From contig NZ_JACIAY010000005.1 of the NCBI RefSeq assembly GCF_014194975.1, positions 1 through 64,000 on the forward strand: a stretch of DNA of 64,000 bases, given 5' to 3'. Both the position numbers and the translations under genes were made by a program. The notes under the pieces are model-generated. The model was not told where the DNA came from, made no database searches, and saw only the letters and a list, made by a program, of their open reading frames with translations. This stretch comes from Sphingomonas sp. BK580 (GTDB taxonomy: Bacteria > Pseudomonadota > Alphaproteobacteria > Sphingomonadales > Sphingomonadaceae). Of this stretch, positions 25,268-35,506 are shown in pieces. Within the stretch, counting starts at the first letter, position 1. Each line of letters opens with the position of its first letter.

Positions 25268-25841
25268 GGTGACCTGGCTGCCCGCGAGGTTAGCCCGAGC
25301 GGTCGCGTTCGCCTCGCAGTCTATGCCGGGCTCCGGATCAGCGCTCTCCTTTGAACGTGGACCTCCTGTGGACTGGCCGCCTTTCTGGTGGGGGCGTTCG
25401 GCCTCGCCCGCTTCCGAACTCCTCCCGAACTCTTCGTTGCCGGCGTAACGTTCGCGCTAGGCGGAGCGGTAGCCGCCGTGGGCGTTTGTCTGATGTACGT
25501 ACAATAGGGTGACGGTCGCCGTGAGGAGCACGGCGAGCACCAGAGCAATCAAGAGTACGTCCTTAGCTGATGCGTCAGCCTCGTGGAGCTGCGTGTCGTG
25601 CGCTCCCCTTCTCAGGCCGCATCGAGCCAAACCGACATGCTGCGCTCAACCCCAAGAAGGGCAGCGATTGGCTACGCCTTAAAATGGGGACGGCATTCGG
25701 AGGAATCTTAAGGCAAGGAGGAAAGCCATGAGCTCGACCGATCACGTGTGAACAGCCCGAACCGCTTCGGTGGCCGCTCGGCGCGGAAACTCGTCGGGCG
25801 GTCACCATCGCCGGGGAAGCGGGGCGTGTGCCATCGCAAGC
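25268..25841. other. 574 bases with membrane-protein-like remnants
   Basis: A plus-strand frame near 25370-25507 encodes LAAFLVGAFGLARF and, after RTPPE, LFVAGVTFALGGAVAAVGVC, two good membrane helices, but it has no start codon. A minus-strand frame ending at 25457 encodes LLIALVLAVLLTATVTLLYV and also lacks an ATG. One of these may be a small real membrane protein using a rare start, or they are decayed. The rest holds nothing recognisable. Confidence 0.3.
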
Positions 25842-26711
25842 TCAGGTGTTGGTCTGATCAGGAGGAACGTCGACCGGCAGCATCGCCGCGTCGTGGCCCA
25901 GCCGGCAGCCAAGCGCCCCGCACGACACGCCGAAGCAGGTCATCGACACCGATCCGAGCGAGAAGCCTCGAACCAGCGCCTCCGCTCCCGTCTGCGCGGC
26001 CGCCGCGATCCCGGCCGTGTAGAGCAGCGGGGCGAAGTGGTCGGGCGTGGGCGCCGCTGCGGCGAAGTCCGGGTGGTCGGCGAGGGTCGCCACGTCGGCT
26101 GGGCGATGTGCCATCAGTTCGGTCGCCGCATCGTCGAACCGCCGGACCCACGGCTCGCCCGTGTCACCGGCTCGCCAGTCGATCCGTCGCAGATTGTGGA
26201 CGACGTTTCCGCTCGAGAGCACCAGCACGCCGCGGCTCCGAAGCGCGTCGAGCCTCGCGCCGAGCTCCAGATGGTAGGCCATCGGCTTGGAGGAGTTGAT
26301 CGAGAGCTGTACCACCGGCACGTCGGCGTCCGGGAAGAGATGCGCGAGCACGCTCCAGGTGCCGTGATCCAGGCCCCACTGGTCATGGTCGAGGCCGACC
26401 CAATCGGGTCTCGCCAGGTCGACGACCTCAGCCGCAAGCTCGGGCATGCCCGGCGCGGGGTACTCGAACTCGGACAGGGCCCGAGGGAACCCGTAGAAGT
26501 CGTGGATGGTGCGCGGCCTCGGCATGGCGGTCACCGCGGTCGCCCCGATGAACCAGTGAGCCGAGACCACGAGTATGCCGCGGGGCTTCCCGATGGCGGC
26601 GCCGATCCGCTTCCACGAGTTCGTGAAACCGTTCTCCTCCAGCGTGTTCATGGGACTGCCGTGACCGATGAACAACGCGGGCATCGGCCGCGCACTCGTG
26701 CTGCTACTCAT
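25842..26711 (-). CDS. ygiD: LigB-type extradiol dioxygenase (DOPA-dioxygenase-like)
   Basis: 289 residues of the class III extradiol dioxygenase, YgiD/4,5-DOPA dioxygenase family. Conserved metal-site and family motifs are visible: FIGHGSPMN near residue 14, VVSAHWF near 48, the HDFYGFP motif, GLDHGTW and SSGNVVHN. It opens catecholic rings in a metal-dependent way. I chose ATG 26711 because the family starts a few residues before ALFIGHGSP. It stands alone; neighbours do not reveal a substrate. Confidence 0.88.
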   Translation of the reverse strand: MSSSTSARPMPALFIGHGSPMNTLEENGFTNSWKRIGAAIGKPRGILVVSAHWFIGATAVTAMPRPRTIHDFYGFPRALSEFEYPAPGMPELAAEVVDLARPDWVGLDHDQWGLDHGTWSVLAHLFPDADVPVVQLSINSSKPMAYHLELGARLDALRSRGVLVLSSGNVVHNLRRIDWRAGDTGEPWVRRFDDAATELMAHRPADVATLADHPDFAAAAPTPDHFAPLLYTAGIAAAAQTGAEALVRGFSLGSVSMTCFGVSCGALGCRLGHDAAMLPVDVPPDQTNT

Positions 26712-26907
26712 GTTCGCTCGCCTTCCAGTCGGACGCTGATGCAACGTATCACGTCCGCCGCGCCGCCTGCCCATGGATAACCGGTCCGGACGAGGCTCGA
26801 AGGCGCCGATCCGGTCTGCCGGCGGCGGCCTGCGACGAGTTCTAGGCGGGCCACGCCTCAGCCGGTGAGAACCTGGAACGTACCCAGGACCAGGCGCGAC
26901 CGTACAA

Positions 26908-27255
26908 TCATTTCGTAGACCGCGAGAGCGTGCGTCGGCGGATCTCCATCGCGAGCGTCTCCCTCTCGCGGTCGCCGTGCTCCCCCGAGGCGCGTAGGAA
27001 GGCGACACGCAGATCCTCGTCGCGAGCCGGCACCAGCGCGAAGCCTGCATCGCTTGCGGCTACGAGCACGTACGGGAAGACGCCGCTCAGATGCCGGGCG
27101 CCGTGTCGCGGCAGGCACTCGAACCGAGACGACGACAGGCCGAGGACCGATCCGCCGTCAGGACCCCCGTAGACCTTGAAGTAGCGACGCTTCGCCAAGC
27201 GTGTTCCCTCGTTCGTTCTCTGATCGAGGAGGCGACCTCCCCCGGCCACCTTCAC
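26908..27255 (-). CDS. hypothetical protein
   Basis: Up to 115 residues, probably starting later than the GTG at 27255 because a strong ribosome-binding sequence is missing. The core (RRYFKVYGGPDGGSVLGLSS, YVLVAASDAGFALVPARDE, LRVAFLRASGEH) looks like a small alpha-beta protein. It is not recognised. It follows the molybdenum enzyme genes in the same direction but with a 138-base gap. Confidence 0.4.
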   Translation of the reverse strand: MKVAGGGRLLDQRTNEGTRLAKRRYFKVYGGPDGGSVLGLSSSRFECLPRHGARHLSGVFPYVLVAASDAGFALVPARDEDLRVAFLRASGEHGDRERETLAMEIRRRTLSRSTK

Positions 27256-27393
27256 CCCCTCCGGTCCGTGCGCTCCTCAGGCTCCTGCTCTTGCGGTTAG
27301 GCGCCCGACGGCCGGCTTGATGGGACCGCAGATCGGCACAGGCAGGTGCCGCCGCCGCACCAGCCGCCGCGAGCCGGCTCGAAGCCGACGCCG

Positions 27394-29613
27394 TCAGGCC
27401 GGAAGGTCCAGCAGCAGCTTGTCGAGCGTGATCGGGAATTCGCGGACCCGGACGCCGGTCGCGTTGAAGATCGCGTTCGCCACGGCCGCGCCTGCGCCGC
27501 TGATCCCGAGCTCGCCGACGCCCTTGGCGAGCAGCGGGTTCGCCGCATGGTCCCGCTCCTCGAGGAGGACGACGTCGATCTCGGGCACGTCCGCGTGCGC
27601 GGCGACGTGGTACTCGCCGAGGTCGCGGTTGACGACCTTGCCCGTCCGCACGTCGTGGACGAGGTCCTCCGTCAGCGCTCCGCCGATGCCGAACACGATC
27701 CCGCCGATGCACTGCGACCTGGCCGTCTTCTGGTTCAGGATGCGGCCGGCGGCGAAGACACTGGTCCATCTCGCTACCCGCGTCTCCCCGGTCGTCGCGT
27801 TGACGCGCACCTCGCAGAAGTGCGCGCCGTACGATTCCTGGCTGTAGCCCTGGGTCGCCTGCCCCGGCTCGCACGAGCCCTCCGCCTCGATCCCATTGCC
27901 GACGAGCTCCGCGAGCGGGCGGCGCACGCCTTCCGCCTCAACGCAACCATCGGCGAACGAGACGTCGGCGGGCGTCGCTCCCGCCGCCGCCGCGAGCTTC
28001 GCCCGCAGGACCTCGCAGGCGGCGTAGACCGCGGTGCCCGACGTCGTCGCGCCCCAGGAGCCCCCGGAGCCCGCGCTCGTCGGATCGTCGGTGTCGCCGA
28101 GGCGCACCGCGACGTCCTCCATCTGCACGCCGAGCATGTCGGCCGCGATCTGCGCCAGGATGGTGTAGCTTCCCGTGCCGATGTCGGTCATCTCGCTGGC
28201 GACCGTGACCTTGCCGTCGCCGCCGATCTCGACCTTCGCCTTGCTCTTGCCGAACAGGTTGCCTCGCGCAGCGACTGCCATGCCGTGACCGACCAGCCAC
28301 TCGCCCTCGCGGCGGCCCCCGGGCAGCCTGTTCCTCTCCTCCCAGCCGAACCGCTCCGCGCCGAGCACGAGGCACTGCTTGAGCGATCGGCTCGAGTAGG
28401 GAATGTCCTCCTCCGGATGCCGGTCGGGCTCGTTGCGGAGCCGCAGCTCGACCGGATCGATGCCGAGATCGTGCGCAAGCTCGTCCATGGCGGACTCCAG
28501 CGCCAGCTGGCCGACTGCCTCGCCCGGCGCCCGCATCGAAATCGCGGGCACCTTGTTCAGCCGCACCAGCTTGTGGTCGACCACGCGGTTCTCGCCGGCG
28601 TAGAGGAAGTGGGTGGCGATCCCGGCCGGCTCGAAGAAAATCTCGCCGTCGAGCTGGCTGGTGACCGTCTCGTGCGAGATCGCGGTCAGCCTGCCGTCGC
28701 GCGTCGCGCCCAGCCTCACGCGCTGGCGCGTCTCGGGCCGGCGCCCCACCACGTCGAAGACCTGCTGCCTGCTCAGTACGACCTTGACCGGCCGGCCGAG
28801 CTGCCGTGCGGCAAGGGCGGCCGCGACGGCCTCTGGCATGACGCCGAGCTTGCTGCCGAAGCCGCCTCCCACGAAGTCGGAGATCACGCGCACGTCCGCC
28901 GCGTCGATCGCCAGGCTCGAGGCCAGCTGGTCGCGCGTGGTGATCGGCGACTGGTAGGAGCCGTGCACCGTCAGCCGCCCCTCCTCCCACACGGCGACCG
29001 AGCCATGCGCCTCCATCGGCGCGTGGCTCTGCGAGGGGGTCTCGTAGATGGCGTCGATCGTCGCCGCCGCGCCGGCAAGCGCCGCGTCGACGTCTCCCTG
29101 CTCGGTCCTGATCTTGAACGCGCCTCCGAGGTCGTCGTCAGGCGGGACGGCGCGGCCGACCAGCGCATCGAAGTCGAAGGCCCCGGCCGCCGCCTCGTAC
29201 TCGACCCTGACCGCCAGCGCCCCGGCCCTGGCGCGCTCGAACGTGTCCGCGACGACCAGGGCGACGGGCTGCCGGAAGTACACCACGTTCTCGAGATCCT
29301 GCGACGGCGCCTTGGGCCCCGCGAAGTCGCCTGCGTTGCGGGCGAGCCCCTCCTGGATCACCGCCAGCACTCCTGGCATCCGCTCGGCCCCGCCCACGTC
29401 GACGCGGCTGATGCGGCCGGCGCCGAAGGGCGCCTGCGCCAGGACGCCGTGGACGAGGCCCGGGTAGCGGTGCTCGGCGGCGTAGCGCGCCGATCCGGAC
29501 ACCTTCAGCGGTCCCTCGATTCGACTGAGGGGCCGGCCGACGACCGGATCCGCGGCGTCGTCGAGCAGGCTGCGCTCCACCGGCGCGTCCATCCTGACAT
29601 GTCCAAGGGTCAT
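27394..29613 (-). CDS. molybdopterin-binding subunit of aldehyde/xanthine oxidoreductase (PaoC/YagR-like)
   Basis: 739 residues, the large catalytic subunit. An N-terminal hammerhead domain ([21 protein letters not shown]) is followed by molybdopterin-binding segments such as [28 protein letters not shown] and [10 protein letters not shown], and ends with [16 protein letters not shown], which carries the active-site Glu of the family (usually GE in GEPPL or GELG). Its start overlaps the FAD subunit stop by 4 bases (ATGA). Together with the next two genes it forms a periplasmic- or cytosolic-type three-subunit oxidoreductase acting on aldehydes or N-heterocycles. No Tat signal is seen on this subunit. 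Confidence 0.9.
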   Translation of the reverse strand: MTLGHVRMDAPVERSLLDDAADPVVGRPLSRIEGPLKVSGSARYAAEHRYPGLVHGVLAQAPFGAGRISRVDVGGAERMPGVLAVIQEGLARNAGDFAGPKAPSQDLENVVYFRQPVALVVADTFERARAGALAVRVEYEAAAGAFDFDALVGRAVPPDDDLGGAFKIRTEQGDVDAALAGAAATIDAIYETPSQSHAPMEAHGSVAVWEEGRLTVHGSYQSPITTRDQLASSLAIDAADVRVISDFVGGGFGSKLGVMPEAVAAALAARQLGRPVKVVLSRQQVFDVVGRRPETRQRVRLGATRDGRLTAISHETVTSQLDGEIFFEPAGIATHFLYAGENRVVDHKLVRLNKVPAISMRAPGEAVGQLALESAMDELAHDLGIDPVELRLRNEPDRHPEEDIPYSSRSLKQCLVLGAERFGWEERNRLPGGRREGEWLVGHGMAVAARGNLFGKSKAKVEIGGDGKVTVASEMTDIGTGSYTILAQIAADMLGVQMEDVAVRLGDTDDPTSAGSGGSWGATTSGTAVYAACEVLRAKLAAAAGATPADVSFADGCVEAEGVRRPLAELVGNGIEAEGSCEPGQATQGYSQESYGAHFCEVRVNATTGETRVARWTSVFAAGRILNQKTARSQCIGGIVFGIGGALTEDLVHDVRTGKVVNRDLGEYHVAAHADVPEIDVVLLEERDHAANPLLAKGVGELGISGAGAAVANAIFNATGVRVREFPITLDKLLLDLPA

Positions 29614-30599
29614 CGCTGGTCCTCCGTGATCTGCTTGAGGCAGGCCGTCAGGGTCCGCCTGAGGAGCGGGATCTTGAAGTCGTTGCCGCCGTGCCCCTTC
29701 GCGCCGGCGAGCACGACGTCGGCGGCGCGCTCGAAGGACTCGGACGTGGGCGCAGCGCCGATGAGCGCGGCCTCGGCCGCCGCGTCGCGCCACGGCATCG
29801 TGCCCACCCCGCCGAAGGCGAGCCGAGCCGACGCGATGCGTCCGTCGAAGACGTGCACCACCGCGGCGACCGAGACGAGCGCGAAGGCGTACGAGGCGCG
29901 GTCGCGCACCTTGCGGTACGTCTGGCGCCCGGGCGGCGGCGGTGGGAGCCGCACGGAGACGATCATCTCGCCGGGCAGCAGGCTGTGCTCAAGGTGGGGC
30001 GTCTCGCCGGGCAGCCGGTAGAGCCTGTCCAGCCCTATGCAGCGGGTCGACCCGTCCGCCCGCCGGGTCTCGACGAGCGCGTCGAGCGCGCGCATCGCGA
30101 CGGCCATATCAGAGGGATGGCTCGCGATGCATTCGTCGGAGGTACCCAGCACCGCCATGATGCGGTTGAAGCCGCCAATGGCCGAACACCCGCTTCCGGG
30201 CTCGCGCTTGTTGCAGGGCGAAGCCGGATCGTAGAAGAAGTAGCATCGGGTGCGCTGGAGCAGGTTGCCTGCGGTGGTCGCCTGATTGCGCAGCTGACCG
30301 GAGGCCCCGGCCAGCAGCGCACGGGATAGCATCGGGTAGAGCGTTCGAACTAAAGGATGCGCTGCCAGCTCGGCATTGGTCACCAGCGCGCCGATGCGGA
30401 GCCCTCCCTCTTCCAGCGCCTCGATCCGGCGCAGGTCGAGCGCGCTCACGTCGACGATCGCCTCCGGCCGCTCGATGCCGAGCTTCATCAGGTCGAGGAG
30501 GTTCGTACCGCCCGCCATGAAGCGCGCGCCCGGGCGATCCGCGGACGCCTTCAGCGCCCCCGCCAGCGTGCGCGGACGCGCATAGTCGAAGGCAATCAC
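29610..30599 (-). CDS. FAD-binding subunit of aldehyde/xanthine oxidoreductase (PaoB/YagS-like)
   Basis: 329 residues from GTG 30599, overlapping the iron-sulfur subunit stop. FAD-binding motifs are visible: [13 protein letters not shown] near residue 27 and [19 protein letters not shown] near residue 105, followed by CYFFYD and [13 protein letters not shown], the extra [4Fe-4S] cysteine motif known from PaoB. The C-terminal CO_deh_flav_C-type domain starts near [18 protein letters not shown]. It passes electrons from the molybdenum subunit to FAD. Confidence 0.9.
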   Translation of the reverse strand: MIAFDYARPRTLAGALKASADRPGARFMAGGTNLLDLMKLGIERPEAIVDVSALDLRRIEALEEGGLRIGALVTNAELAAHPLVRTLYPMLSRALLAGASGQLRNQATTAGNLLQRTRCYFFYDPASPCNKREPGSGCSAIGGFNRIMAVLGTSDECIASHPSDMAVAMRALDALVETRRADGSTRCIGLDRLYRLPGETPHLEHSLLPGEMIVSVRLPPPPPGRQTYRKVRDRASYAFALVSVAAVVHVFDGRIASARLAFGGVGTMPWRDAAAEAALIGAAPTSESFERAADVVLAGAKGHGGNDFKIPLLRRTLTACLKQITEDQR

Positions 30600-31120
30600 G
30601 ACGCGGCCTCCGCGACGGAGCGGATCGCGGCTACGATGTTCGGGTAGGCCGAGCAGCGGCAGATGTTGCCGCTCATCCGCTCCCTTATCTCTGCCGCGTC
30701 CAGCTCCGCCTCGCCGGCAAGGTCGCCGGTCGCGTGGCTCGGCCAGCCCGCCTCCACCTCGGCGAGCATGCCGACGGCGGAGCAGATCTGCCCGGGCGTG
30801 CAGTAGCCGCACTGGAACCCGTCGTGCTCGAGGAACGCCGCCTGAAGCGGATGGAGCCGGCCGCCGCCGGCGAGCCCTTCAACCGTGACGACATCGTCGC
30901 CCTCGTGCGCGAGCGCCAAGGACAGGCAGCTGTTGATCCTGCGCCCGTTGACGAGGACCGTGCAGGCTCCGCACTGGCCGTGGTCGCAGCCCTTCTTGGT
31001 CCCGGTGAGGCCGAGGTGCTCGCGCAGCGCGTCCAGGAGGGTGACCCTCGGCTCGATGCTGAGCGCGTGCGGTCGTCCGTTGACCCTGAGGCGGGCTTCG
31101 ACCGGCTGGTCGGCGAGCAT
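30596..31120 (-). CDS. 2Fe-2S subunit of aldehyde/xanthine oxidoreductase (PaoA/YagT-like)
   Basis: 174 residues from ATG 31120 (a GTG at 31129 is an alternative; GGAGGT precedes both). Two [2Fe-2S] clusters: the plant-ferredoxin type [16 protein letters not shown] with the fourth Cys in INSCLSLA, and the helical type [10 protein letters not shown] with NICRCSAYP. There is no twin-arginine signal from this start, whereas E. coli PaoA has one; an upstream Arg-rich stretch is in frame but looks like noncoding sequence. First gene of the three-subunit operon. Confidence 0.88.
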   Translation of the reverse strand: MLADQPVEARLRVNGRPHALSIEPRVTLLDALREHLGLTGTKKGCDHGQCGACTVLVNGRRINSCLSLALAHEGDDVVTVEGLAGGGRLHPLQAAFLEHDGFQCGYCTPGQICSAVGMLAEVEAGWPSHATGDLAGEAELDAAEIRERMSGNICRCSAYPNIVAAIRSVAEAAS

Positions 31121-31244
31121 CCAATCCACGACACCTCCATCTGCGTGCCGCGTCAAGCGGCGTGAACGGGCATCAATCCTACTACGCAGCCGCGACGGCG
31201 AACCGCGCCGAAGTCTCCGCCGTGAGGCGACCCCCTGTCGCCGA

Positions 31245-31940
31245 TCAGACCTCCTGCGACTTCGCATGACGCCAGGCGCTCGCCTCCCTTCGGGCCGTGA
31301 TGTCGGCCGCGCTCCTGCGCACGCGCTCCACGATCGCCGCTGGAGCGGCATCGGGAATTCCGGCGTCGAAGCGCGGCTCCGGCGCATACTCGATCGACAG
31401 CTGGATCGCCTGGGCGACCTCGTCGCCCCAGAGCCGCTGCACGACCAGGAACGCACCGTCGATGCCCGAGGTGACGCCCGCCGCGGAGATCAGACTGCGG
31501 TCCTCGACCACGCGCTGGTCGACCGGCGTCGCGCCGAAGGCGGGCAGCAGATGCCGGACCGACCAGTGCGTCGTCGCGCACCGGCCGTCGAGCAGACCCG
31601 CGGCCCCGAGGAGGAGGGCACCGGTGCACACAGACAGCACCAGGCTCGCGCCGGCGGCCTGGTGCCGCAGCCAGCCCAGCACGTCGACGGCCTCCATGAG
31701 ATCCTCCTGCCCCGGCCCGCCGGGCACGACGAGGACGTCGAGCTGCGGCGCCTCCGAGATCGCGGCGTCCGCCGTGAGGACGAGGCCGGCCAGGTCGCGG
31801 ACCTGCCCGCCTTCGGGCGCATAGAGCCCGCACCGGGCGCCGGGCAGCTTGCTGAGCACCTCGAACGGCCCGGTGACGTCGAGCTGGTCGACGCCCGCGT
31901 AGACCAGGAATCCGATGCGCACCTCTCCGCGCTCGAGCAC
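31245..31940 (-). CDS. DJ-1/PfpI family protein (isonitrile-hydratase-like)
   Basis: 231 residues from GTG 31940, which directly follows the Dps stop codon. The class I glutamine-amidotransferase-like fold shows FLVYAGVDQLDVTGPFEVL near the start, VVPGGPGQ, and the nucleophile elbow SVCTGALLLG with Cys near residue 104, followed by ATTHW, a signature of the isonitrile hydratase (InhA) and AraC-like DJ-1 group. The C-terminus has a short charged helix. In operon with dps, it may protect against stress; the chemical substrate is unknown. Confidence 0.85.
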   Translation of the reverse strand: MLERGEVRIGFLVYAGVDQLDVTGPFEVLSKLPGARCGLYAPEGGQVRDLAGLVLTADAAISEAPQLDVLVVPGGPGQEDLMEAVDVLGWLRHQAAGASLVLSVCTGALLLGAAGLLDGRCATTHWSVRHLLPAFGATPVDQRVVEDRSLISAAGVTSGIDGAFLVVQRLWGDEVAQAIQLSIEYAPEPRFDAGIPDAAPAAIVERVRRSAADITARREASAWRHAKSQEV

Positions 31941-32537
31941 CTAGCGGCCCGCCTGCGAGCCGCCGGCGGCGTCCGGCCGCTGGAGCGTCGTCGCGGCGAG
32001 ATGCTCGCCCACGAACCAGACCTGCGGCTCGTTGGTGCGGATGACGTTGCTGACCAGCAGGTCGTTGGTGCCGTCGTCCCCCGCCTCCGCGGTCGTCTTC
32101 GCCGCCGCATGGCAGAACTCGAGCACCTGCTCGTGCGCCTTGAGGAGGCGCGACAGCTGCGTGGGCACGTCCTCCCTGTCGCGCGGCGGACGCTCCACGC
32201 GCGTCGTCTCGGCTACGTCGTGCGGAGTGGCGAGGCTGATGCCGCCAAGCGCCTGTATGCGCTCCGCGACGACGTCGACGAGCTCGGCCTGGGCCTCGTA
32301 GTGCTTGTCCAGCAGGAGATGCAGCTGGTAGAACGTGGCGCCGGACATCTGCCAGTGGTGCTTCTTGTACAGGTCCCGCAGCATCATGGTGTCGGCCAGC
32401 ACCTGGTTGAGCAGCTCGACGCTCTGCCTCCTGCAGTTCTCGCCCAGCGCGAGCGGCAGGTCCGACAGCTTGCCGAACTCCTGGATTGTCCGGTACTCGA
32501 CCTCGTAGGCCGGCTGCGCTTCGTCCTTCCGAGCCAT
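31941..32537 (-). CDS. dps: Dps-like ferritin (DNA protection during starvation)
   Basis: 198 residues; start ATG preceded by AAGGAGG 8 bases upstream. The ferritin-like four-helix bundle is evident: LNQVLADTMMLRDLYKKHHW with the Dps ferroxidase-site His-Trp region, LHLLLDKHYEAQAELVDVVAERI (Dps metal ligands D and E), and LEFCHAAAKTTAEAGDDGTNDLL. It stores iron and shields DNA from oxidative damage. Longer C-terminal tail than E. coli Dps. In operon with the DJ-1/PfpI gene. Confidence 0.92.
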   Translation of the reverse strand: MARKDEAQPAYEVEYRTIQEFGKLSDLPLALGENCRRQSVELLNQVLADTMMLRDLYKKHHWQMSGATFYQLHLLLDKHYEAQAELVDVVAERIQALGGISLATPHDVAETTRVERPPRDREDVPTQLSRLLKAHEQVLEFCHAAAKTTAEAGDDGTNDLLVSNVIRTNEPQVWFVGEHLAATTLQRPDAAGGSQAGR

Positions 32538-32653
32538 AATCGACGACCTCCTTCAAACCAGCTTCCTCTTACCTCGGCTGACTAGCCGATTTCAGCGACG
32601 CGCACGTTGCGCAGCGCGCAAGGGGCGGTTGCGCGAAGCGGCGAACCGCCGCG

Positions 32654-33607
32654 TCAGTCGTCGAACCGGAACTGCAGGAAGCGCACGCGCTCGTCGACCC
32701 GCACGAGGTCGCGACGGACGTCGGCCATCTCCCGCCGCAGGTCCGGCAGGGAGAGGCTTTCAGGCGGAGAGATCGACAGCGCGACCAGCACCGCCTCCGG
32801 CCCTAGATGCAGCGTGTCGATCCTGCTGGTCCCGAGCACCGCGTGCCGCTCCGCCAGCGCCCTCTCTAGCGCCGCATGGAAGGCCGGCGCCACCGTCTCG
32901 CCCGCCGTCAGGCTCCGGGTGGCGGCCATGATCACGTAGGCGTCCGCCACCAGCATCGCTCCGATCGCGATCGAGGCGGCACCGTCGGCCCAGGGCGCGC
33001 CGGCGTAGGCCGACAGGAGGACGCCGGCCGCGGCGAGCGCGAGACCGATCAGCGCGGCGCCGTCCTCGAGCAGGCTCTCGTATAGGTTCGGGTCCTTGGA
33101 CCGCTTGATGAAGGCCCATACGCCGACGTCCTCGTCCGGCGCCTCATGCCGCGCCGTCATGCGGCGGTAGGCGCGAAGGCCGAAGAGGAAGGAGGTTCCC
33201 TCGAAGACCGCCGACAGGACGAGCACTCCGAGGCTGACGAGGGGCGAGTCGATCGGGCGAGGCGAGCGCAGGTGCAGCCACCCGTCCACCAGCGACACCG
33301 CTCCACCCGCCAGCAGCACCAGCACCGCCACCATCGACGTCCAGAAGTAGATCTCCATGCCATATCCGAACGCGTGCGTGCCATCGGCCGGAGCGCGGCT
33401 GCGCCGGCCACCGACGATCAGCAGGATCTGGTTCGTCGTGTCGGCGGAGGAGTGCACCGCCTCGGTGAGCAGGGCGCTCGAGCCCGTCACGCCGGCGGCG
33501 ACGAACTTGCTCGCCGCGACGAGCACGTTGCCCGCAAGCGCCACGTATACCACGGCGCGCGACCCGCCCGCGCCGGCTCCGCCCTTCGTCGGTCGTCCGT
33601 CCGCCAC
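32654..33607 (-). CDS. cation diffusion facilitator (CDF) transporter
   Basis: 317 residues, GTG start. Six predicted helices: VVYVALAGNVLVAASKFVAA, LLTEAVHSSADTTNQILL (with the CDF metal-site H-x3-D: HSSAD), MEIYFWTSMVAVLVLLAGG, SLGVLVLSAVFEGTSFLFG, LLEDGAALIGLALAAAGV (second metal site E-D-x2-A) and AIGAMLVADAYVIM. A C-terminal cytosolic metal-binding-like domain follows. Exports divalent cations (Zn, Fe, Mn or Co) by proton antiport; the metal cannot be told. Confidence 0.88.
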   Translation of the reverse strand: MADGRPTKGGAGAGGSRAVVYVALAGNVLVAASKFVAAGVTGSSALLTEAVHSSADTTNQILLIVGGRRSRAPADGTHAFGYGMEIYFWTSMVAVLVLLAGGAVSLVDGWLHLRSPRPIDSPLVSLGVLVLSAVFEGTSFLFGLRAYRRMTARHEAPDEDVGVWAFIKRSKDPNLYESLLEDGAALIGLALAAAGVLLSAYAGAPWADGAASIAIGAMLVADAYVIMAATRSLTAGETVAPAFHAALERALAERHAVLGTSRIDTLHLGPEAVLVALSISPPESLSLPDLRREMADVRRDLVRVDERVRFLQFRFDD

Positions 33608-33877
33608 TCCTGATCCTCATGCTCTTCGCGCCCGTGCTGACGCTGGCGCGGGGCCGATCCGACCCGCGCCGCCTCATGGTAGGCCGGCGGGGCGCGGCAT
33701 CGCGCCGAAGAGCCGAGCGAAGATCGAAAGGGCGCCTTCCGAGATGCGCAAGTGTCACTTTTCGCGAGGGGAGGAGGCTTCTGGCGGAGCGGAGCCGCCG
33801 AATGCGGGGCGCGCGGAAGTGTTAAGCTCGGTCGCTTACCGATTGAACTCAGTCGTTCGATGAAATGGGAAGCGATC

Positions 33878-34435
33878 ATGGAAGTGCAGTCGGGGACGGT
33901 CGAGGAGCTGGCGCAGCGGCAGATGTCGGTCTGGCGAAGGATCGTCGCCGACCACGCGACGCTGGCCGATCGGGTGTCGCTCGCGATCTGGGACGAGTAC
34001 GACACGGTCGCGCTCGCCACCGTGCAGCTGGCGTCGATGAAGCTGGTCGTGTGCGAGATGGACGAGATGCCGGTGACCCGCGCAGGCGAGTTCGCCGCGA
34101 TGGTGGCGGAGCGCATTGCCGAGGCGGAGGAGAGCCAGCACCTCTTCGCCGCCCGCATGAACCAGATCACCGAGCATCTCGACGAAGCGGTCGCCAAGCT
34201 CGATCTCCAGATCAGGCTGACGTCCGTTGGCATGTGGCCGCTCCTCCTGAGCTGGCAATTCGACTGGTACGATCATGAGATCGCCGCCGTCGTCGAGTTG
34301 GGCGGCCCGGACGGAATGACCGAGGTCCACCGTCTACGTGGGCACGACGTCAAGGACTTCACGAGACAGCTCAAGGCGCTGGCCACCCATCAGCGCCGCC
34401 GGCTGGCGGCCCTCCGGCGATCGATGAAGTCCTGA
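33878..34435 (+). CDS. hypothetical protein, tandem paralogue A
   Basis: 185 residues from ATG 33878 (GGGAAG 6 bases upstream; an in-frame ATG at 33860 is possible). Mainly helical with a central segment VTRAGEFAAMVAERIAEAEE then LFAARMNQITEHLDEAVAKL, and a following strand-rich part ending WQFDWYDHEIAAVVEL. The next gene has the same pattern (see paralogue B), so the two arose by duplication. Family not recognised; both sit just before the recombinase module and may be island cargo. Confidence 0.65.
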   Translation: MEVQSGTVEELAQRQMSVWRRIVADHATLADRVSLAIWDEYDTVALATVQLASMKLVVCEMDEMPVTRAGEFAAMVAERIAEAEESQHLFAARMNQITEHLDEAVAKLDLQIRLTSVGMWPLLLSWQFDWYDHEIAAVVELGGPDGMTEVHRLRGHDVKDFTRQLKALATHQRRRLAALRRSMKS

Positions 34436-34653
34436 CCGCACGTCGGGACGACGGTCGCAGCGTGAATGGCCGCTTCGCTCATGCGCTCGCGAGGCCCGAC
34501 ACGCAGCTTCGGTGGTCCCATCCGGCAACCCGCATCTGGGCATCGGGACGCGGCGTATCGGGAATGGCGGATCCCGCCTCGGCGCGGATCAGAAGACACG
34601 GGGATGGTCGAAGGGCCGGTGTTGCTCATCGATCGATGAAAAGGGTTTCCAAG

Positions 34654-35466
34654 ATGACCTACCAAGCAGACCTCACAAGCAGCGACGCGCATGCGCTCGA
34701 TCGAGCACGGGAGGACTTCGGCGCGCTCGTGCAGCGCGTCGTCGACGAGATCGTTCCAGGTGCGACCGCCGCGTTCGAGATCGGGCGGGTGCGAACCTCG
34801 GCTGATCGCAGCGTGATCGTCGTCGTGCCCGTCGGTCGGATCGCGCTGCGCGTGGCCTTGGCGCGCCCGTACGTGGAGCGGCGACCGGACGAGCGGTTCG
34901 CGGAGCTGCTTGCGGCGCGCCTGAGGGAGGCGCTGCGGTGGGAGAAGCGGCTGTTCGACCGCATCGAGGACGTCCGTCGCAAGCTCGAGCCCAGCCTCGT
35001 CCGCAACGGCGGCATGAAGCTGGTCTCGCTCCATTTGGGAGCGGACCGGCTGGAGATCCCGGTTCATTGGCACGAGTCCCGCCTCGAAGCCGCAATCGAG
35101 ACGTGGGACAGCATGCTCCAGGCGACGCTCGAACACATCCAGGACTACACCGCGCGCGGCATGGCCCGAACGCTCCGCATGATCGGCCAGATGCACGTGC
35201 GCCGGGAGCGCATCCGTGCCCGCCTCGCAGCTGCTAGCGCCTTGTACGAGATCGAGCTGGCCGCCGAGGAGTTGATCAAGGGGCGAGGGCGGACTGCCGC
35301 AGAGGTGATCCCGGAGCTGCTGACCCGCCATGCTTCATGGATGACGCCCGCTCGCCAGGATGGTTGGCCCGAGATCGGGATGCATGAGGGACTCATCTAC
35401 CTCCATCCGCAGTCGGAGAGAGCCGTTGCCCGCCGCTTTGTGTCGCCGGAGGAGCTTGGCGCCTAG
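34654..35466 (+). CDS. hypothetical protein, tandem paralogue B
   Basis: 270 residues from ATG 34654 (AAGGG 8 bases upstream; ATG 34636 is also possible). The core RRPDERFAELLAARLREALR, LFDRIEDVRRKLEPSL, then IPVHWHESRLEAAIETW matches the layout of the preceding gene (R-x2-EFA-x3-A-RI-x-EA, LF-x2-R-x3-I, W-x6-AA-E), with an added C-terminal helical region (LAAASALYEIELAAEELIKG). Unknown function. No membrane helix or signal. Confidence 0.65.
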   Translation: MTYQADLTSSDAHALDRAREDFGALVQRVVDEIVPGATAAFEIGRVRTSADRSVIVVVPVGRIALRVALARPYVERRPDERFAELLAARLREALRWEKRLFDRIEDVRRKLEPSLVRNGGMKLVSLHLGADRLEIPVHWHESRLEAAIETWDSMLQATLEHIQDYTARGMARTLRMIGQMHVRRERIRARLAAASALYEIELAAEELIKGRGRTAAEVIPELLTRHASWMTPARQDGWPEIGMHEGLIYLHPQSERAVARRFVSPEELGA

Positions 35467-35479
35467 AGGCTCCGAGCAA

Positions 35480-35506
35480 GGCCGCTGCCAACCGTCGGAA
35501 GCGGCC
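35480..35506 (+). terminator. stem-loop after paralogue pair
   Basis: A perfect 7-base stem GGCCGCT/AGCGGCC with a 13-base loop begins 14 bases after the stop of paralogue B. No T-run follows, so an intrinsic terminator is only possible. Confidence 0.3.

Noticed and set aside
27346..30021. 891-codon open frame on the plus strand across the molybdenum enzyme genes
   Set aside because: Antisense shadow of the PaoC/PaoB-like genes, whose motifs are certain; composition is Arg/His/Asp-rich without domains.
30885..32585. 566-codon plus-strand frame across the 2Fe-2S subunit, DJ-1 and Dps genes
   Set aside because: Opposite-strand shadow; all three minus-strand genes have unmistakable motifs.
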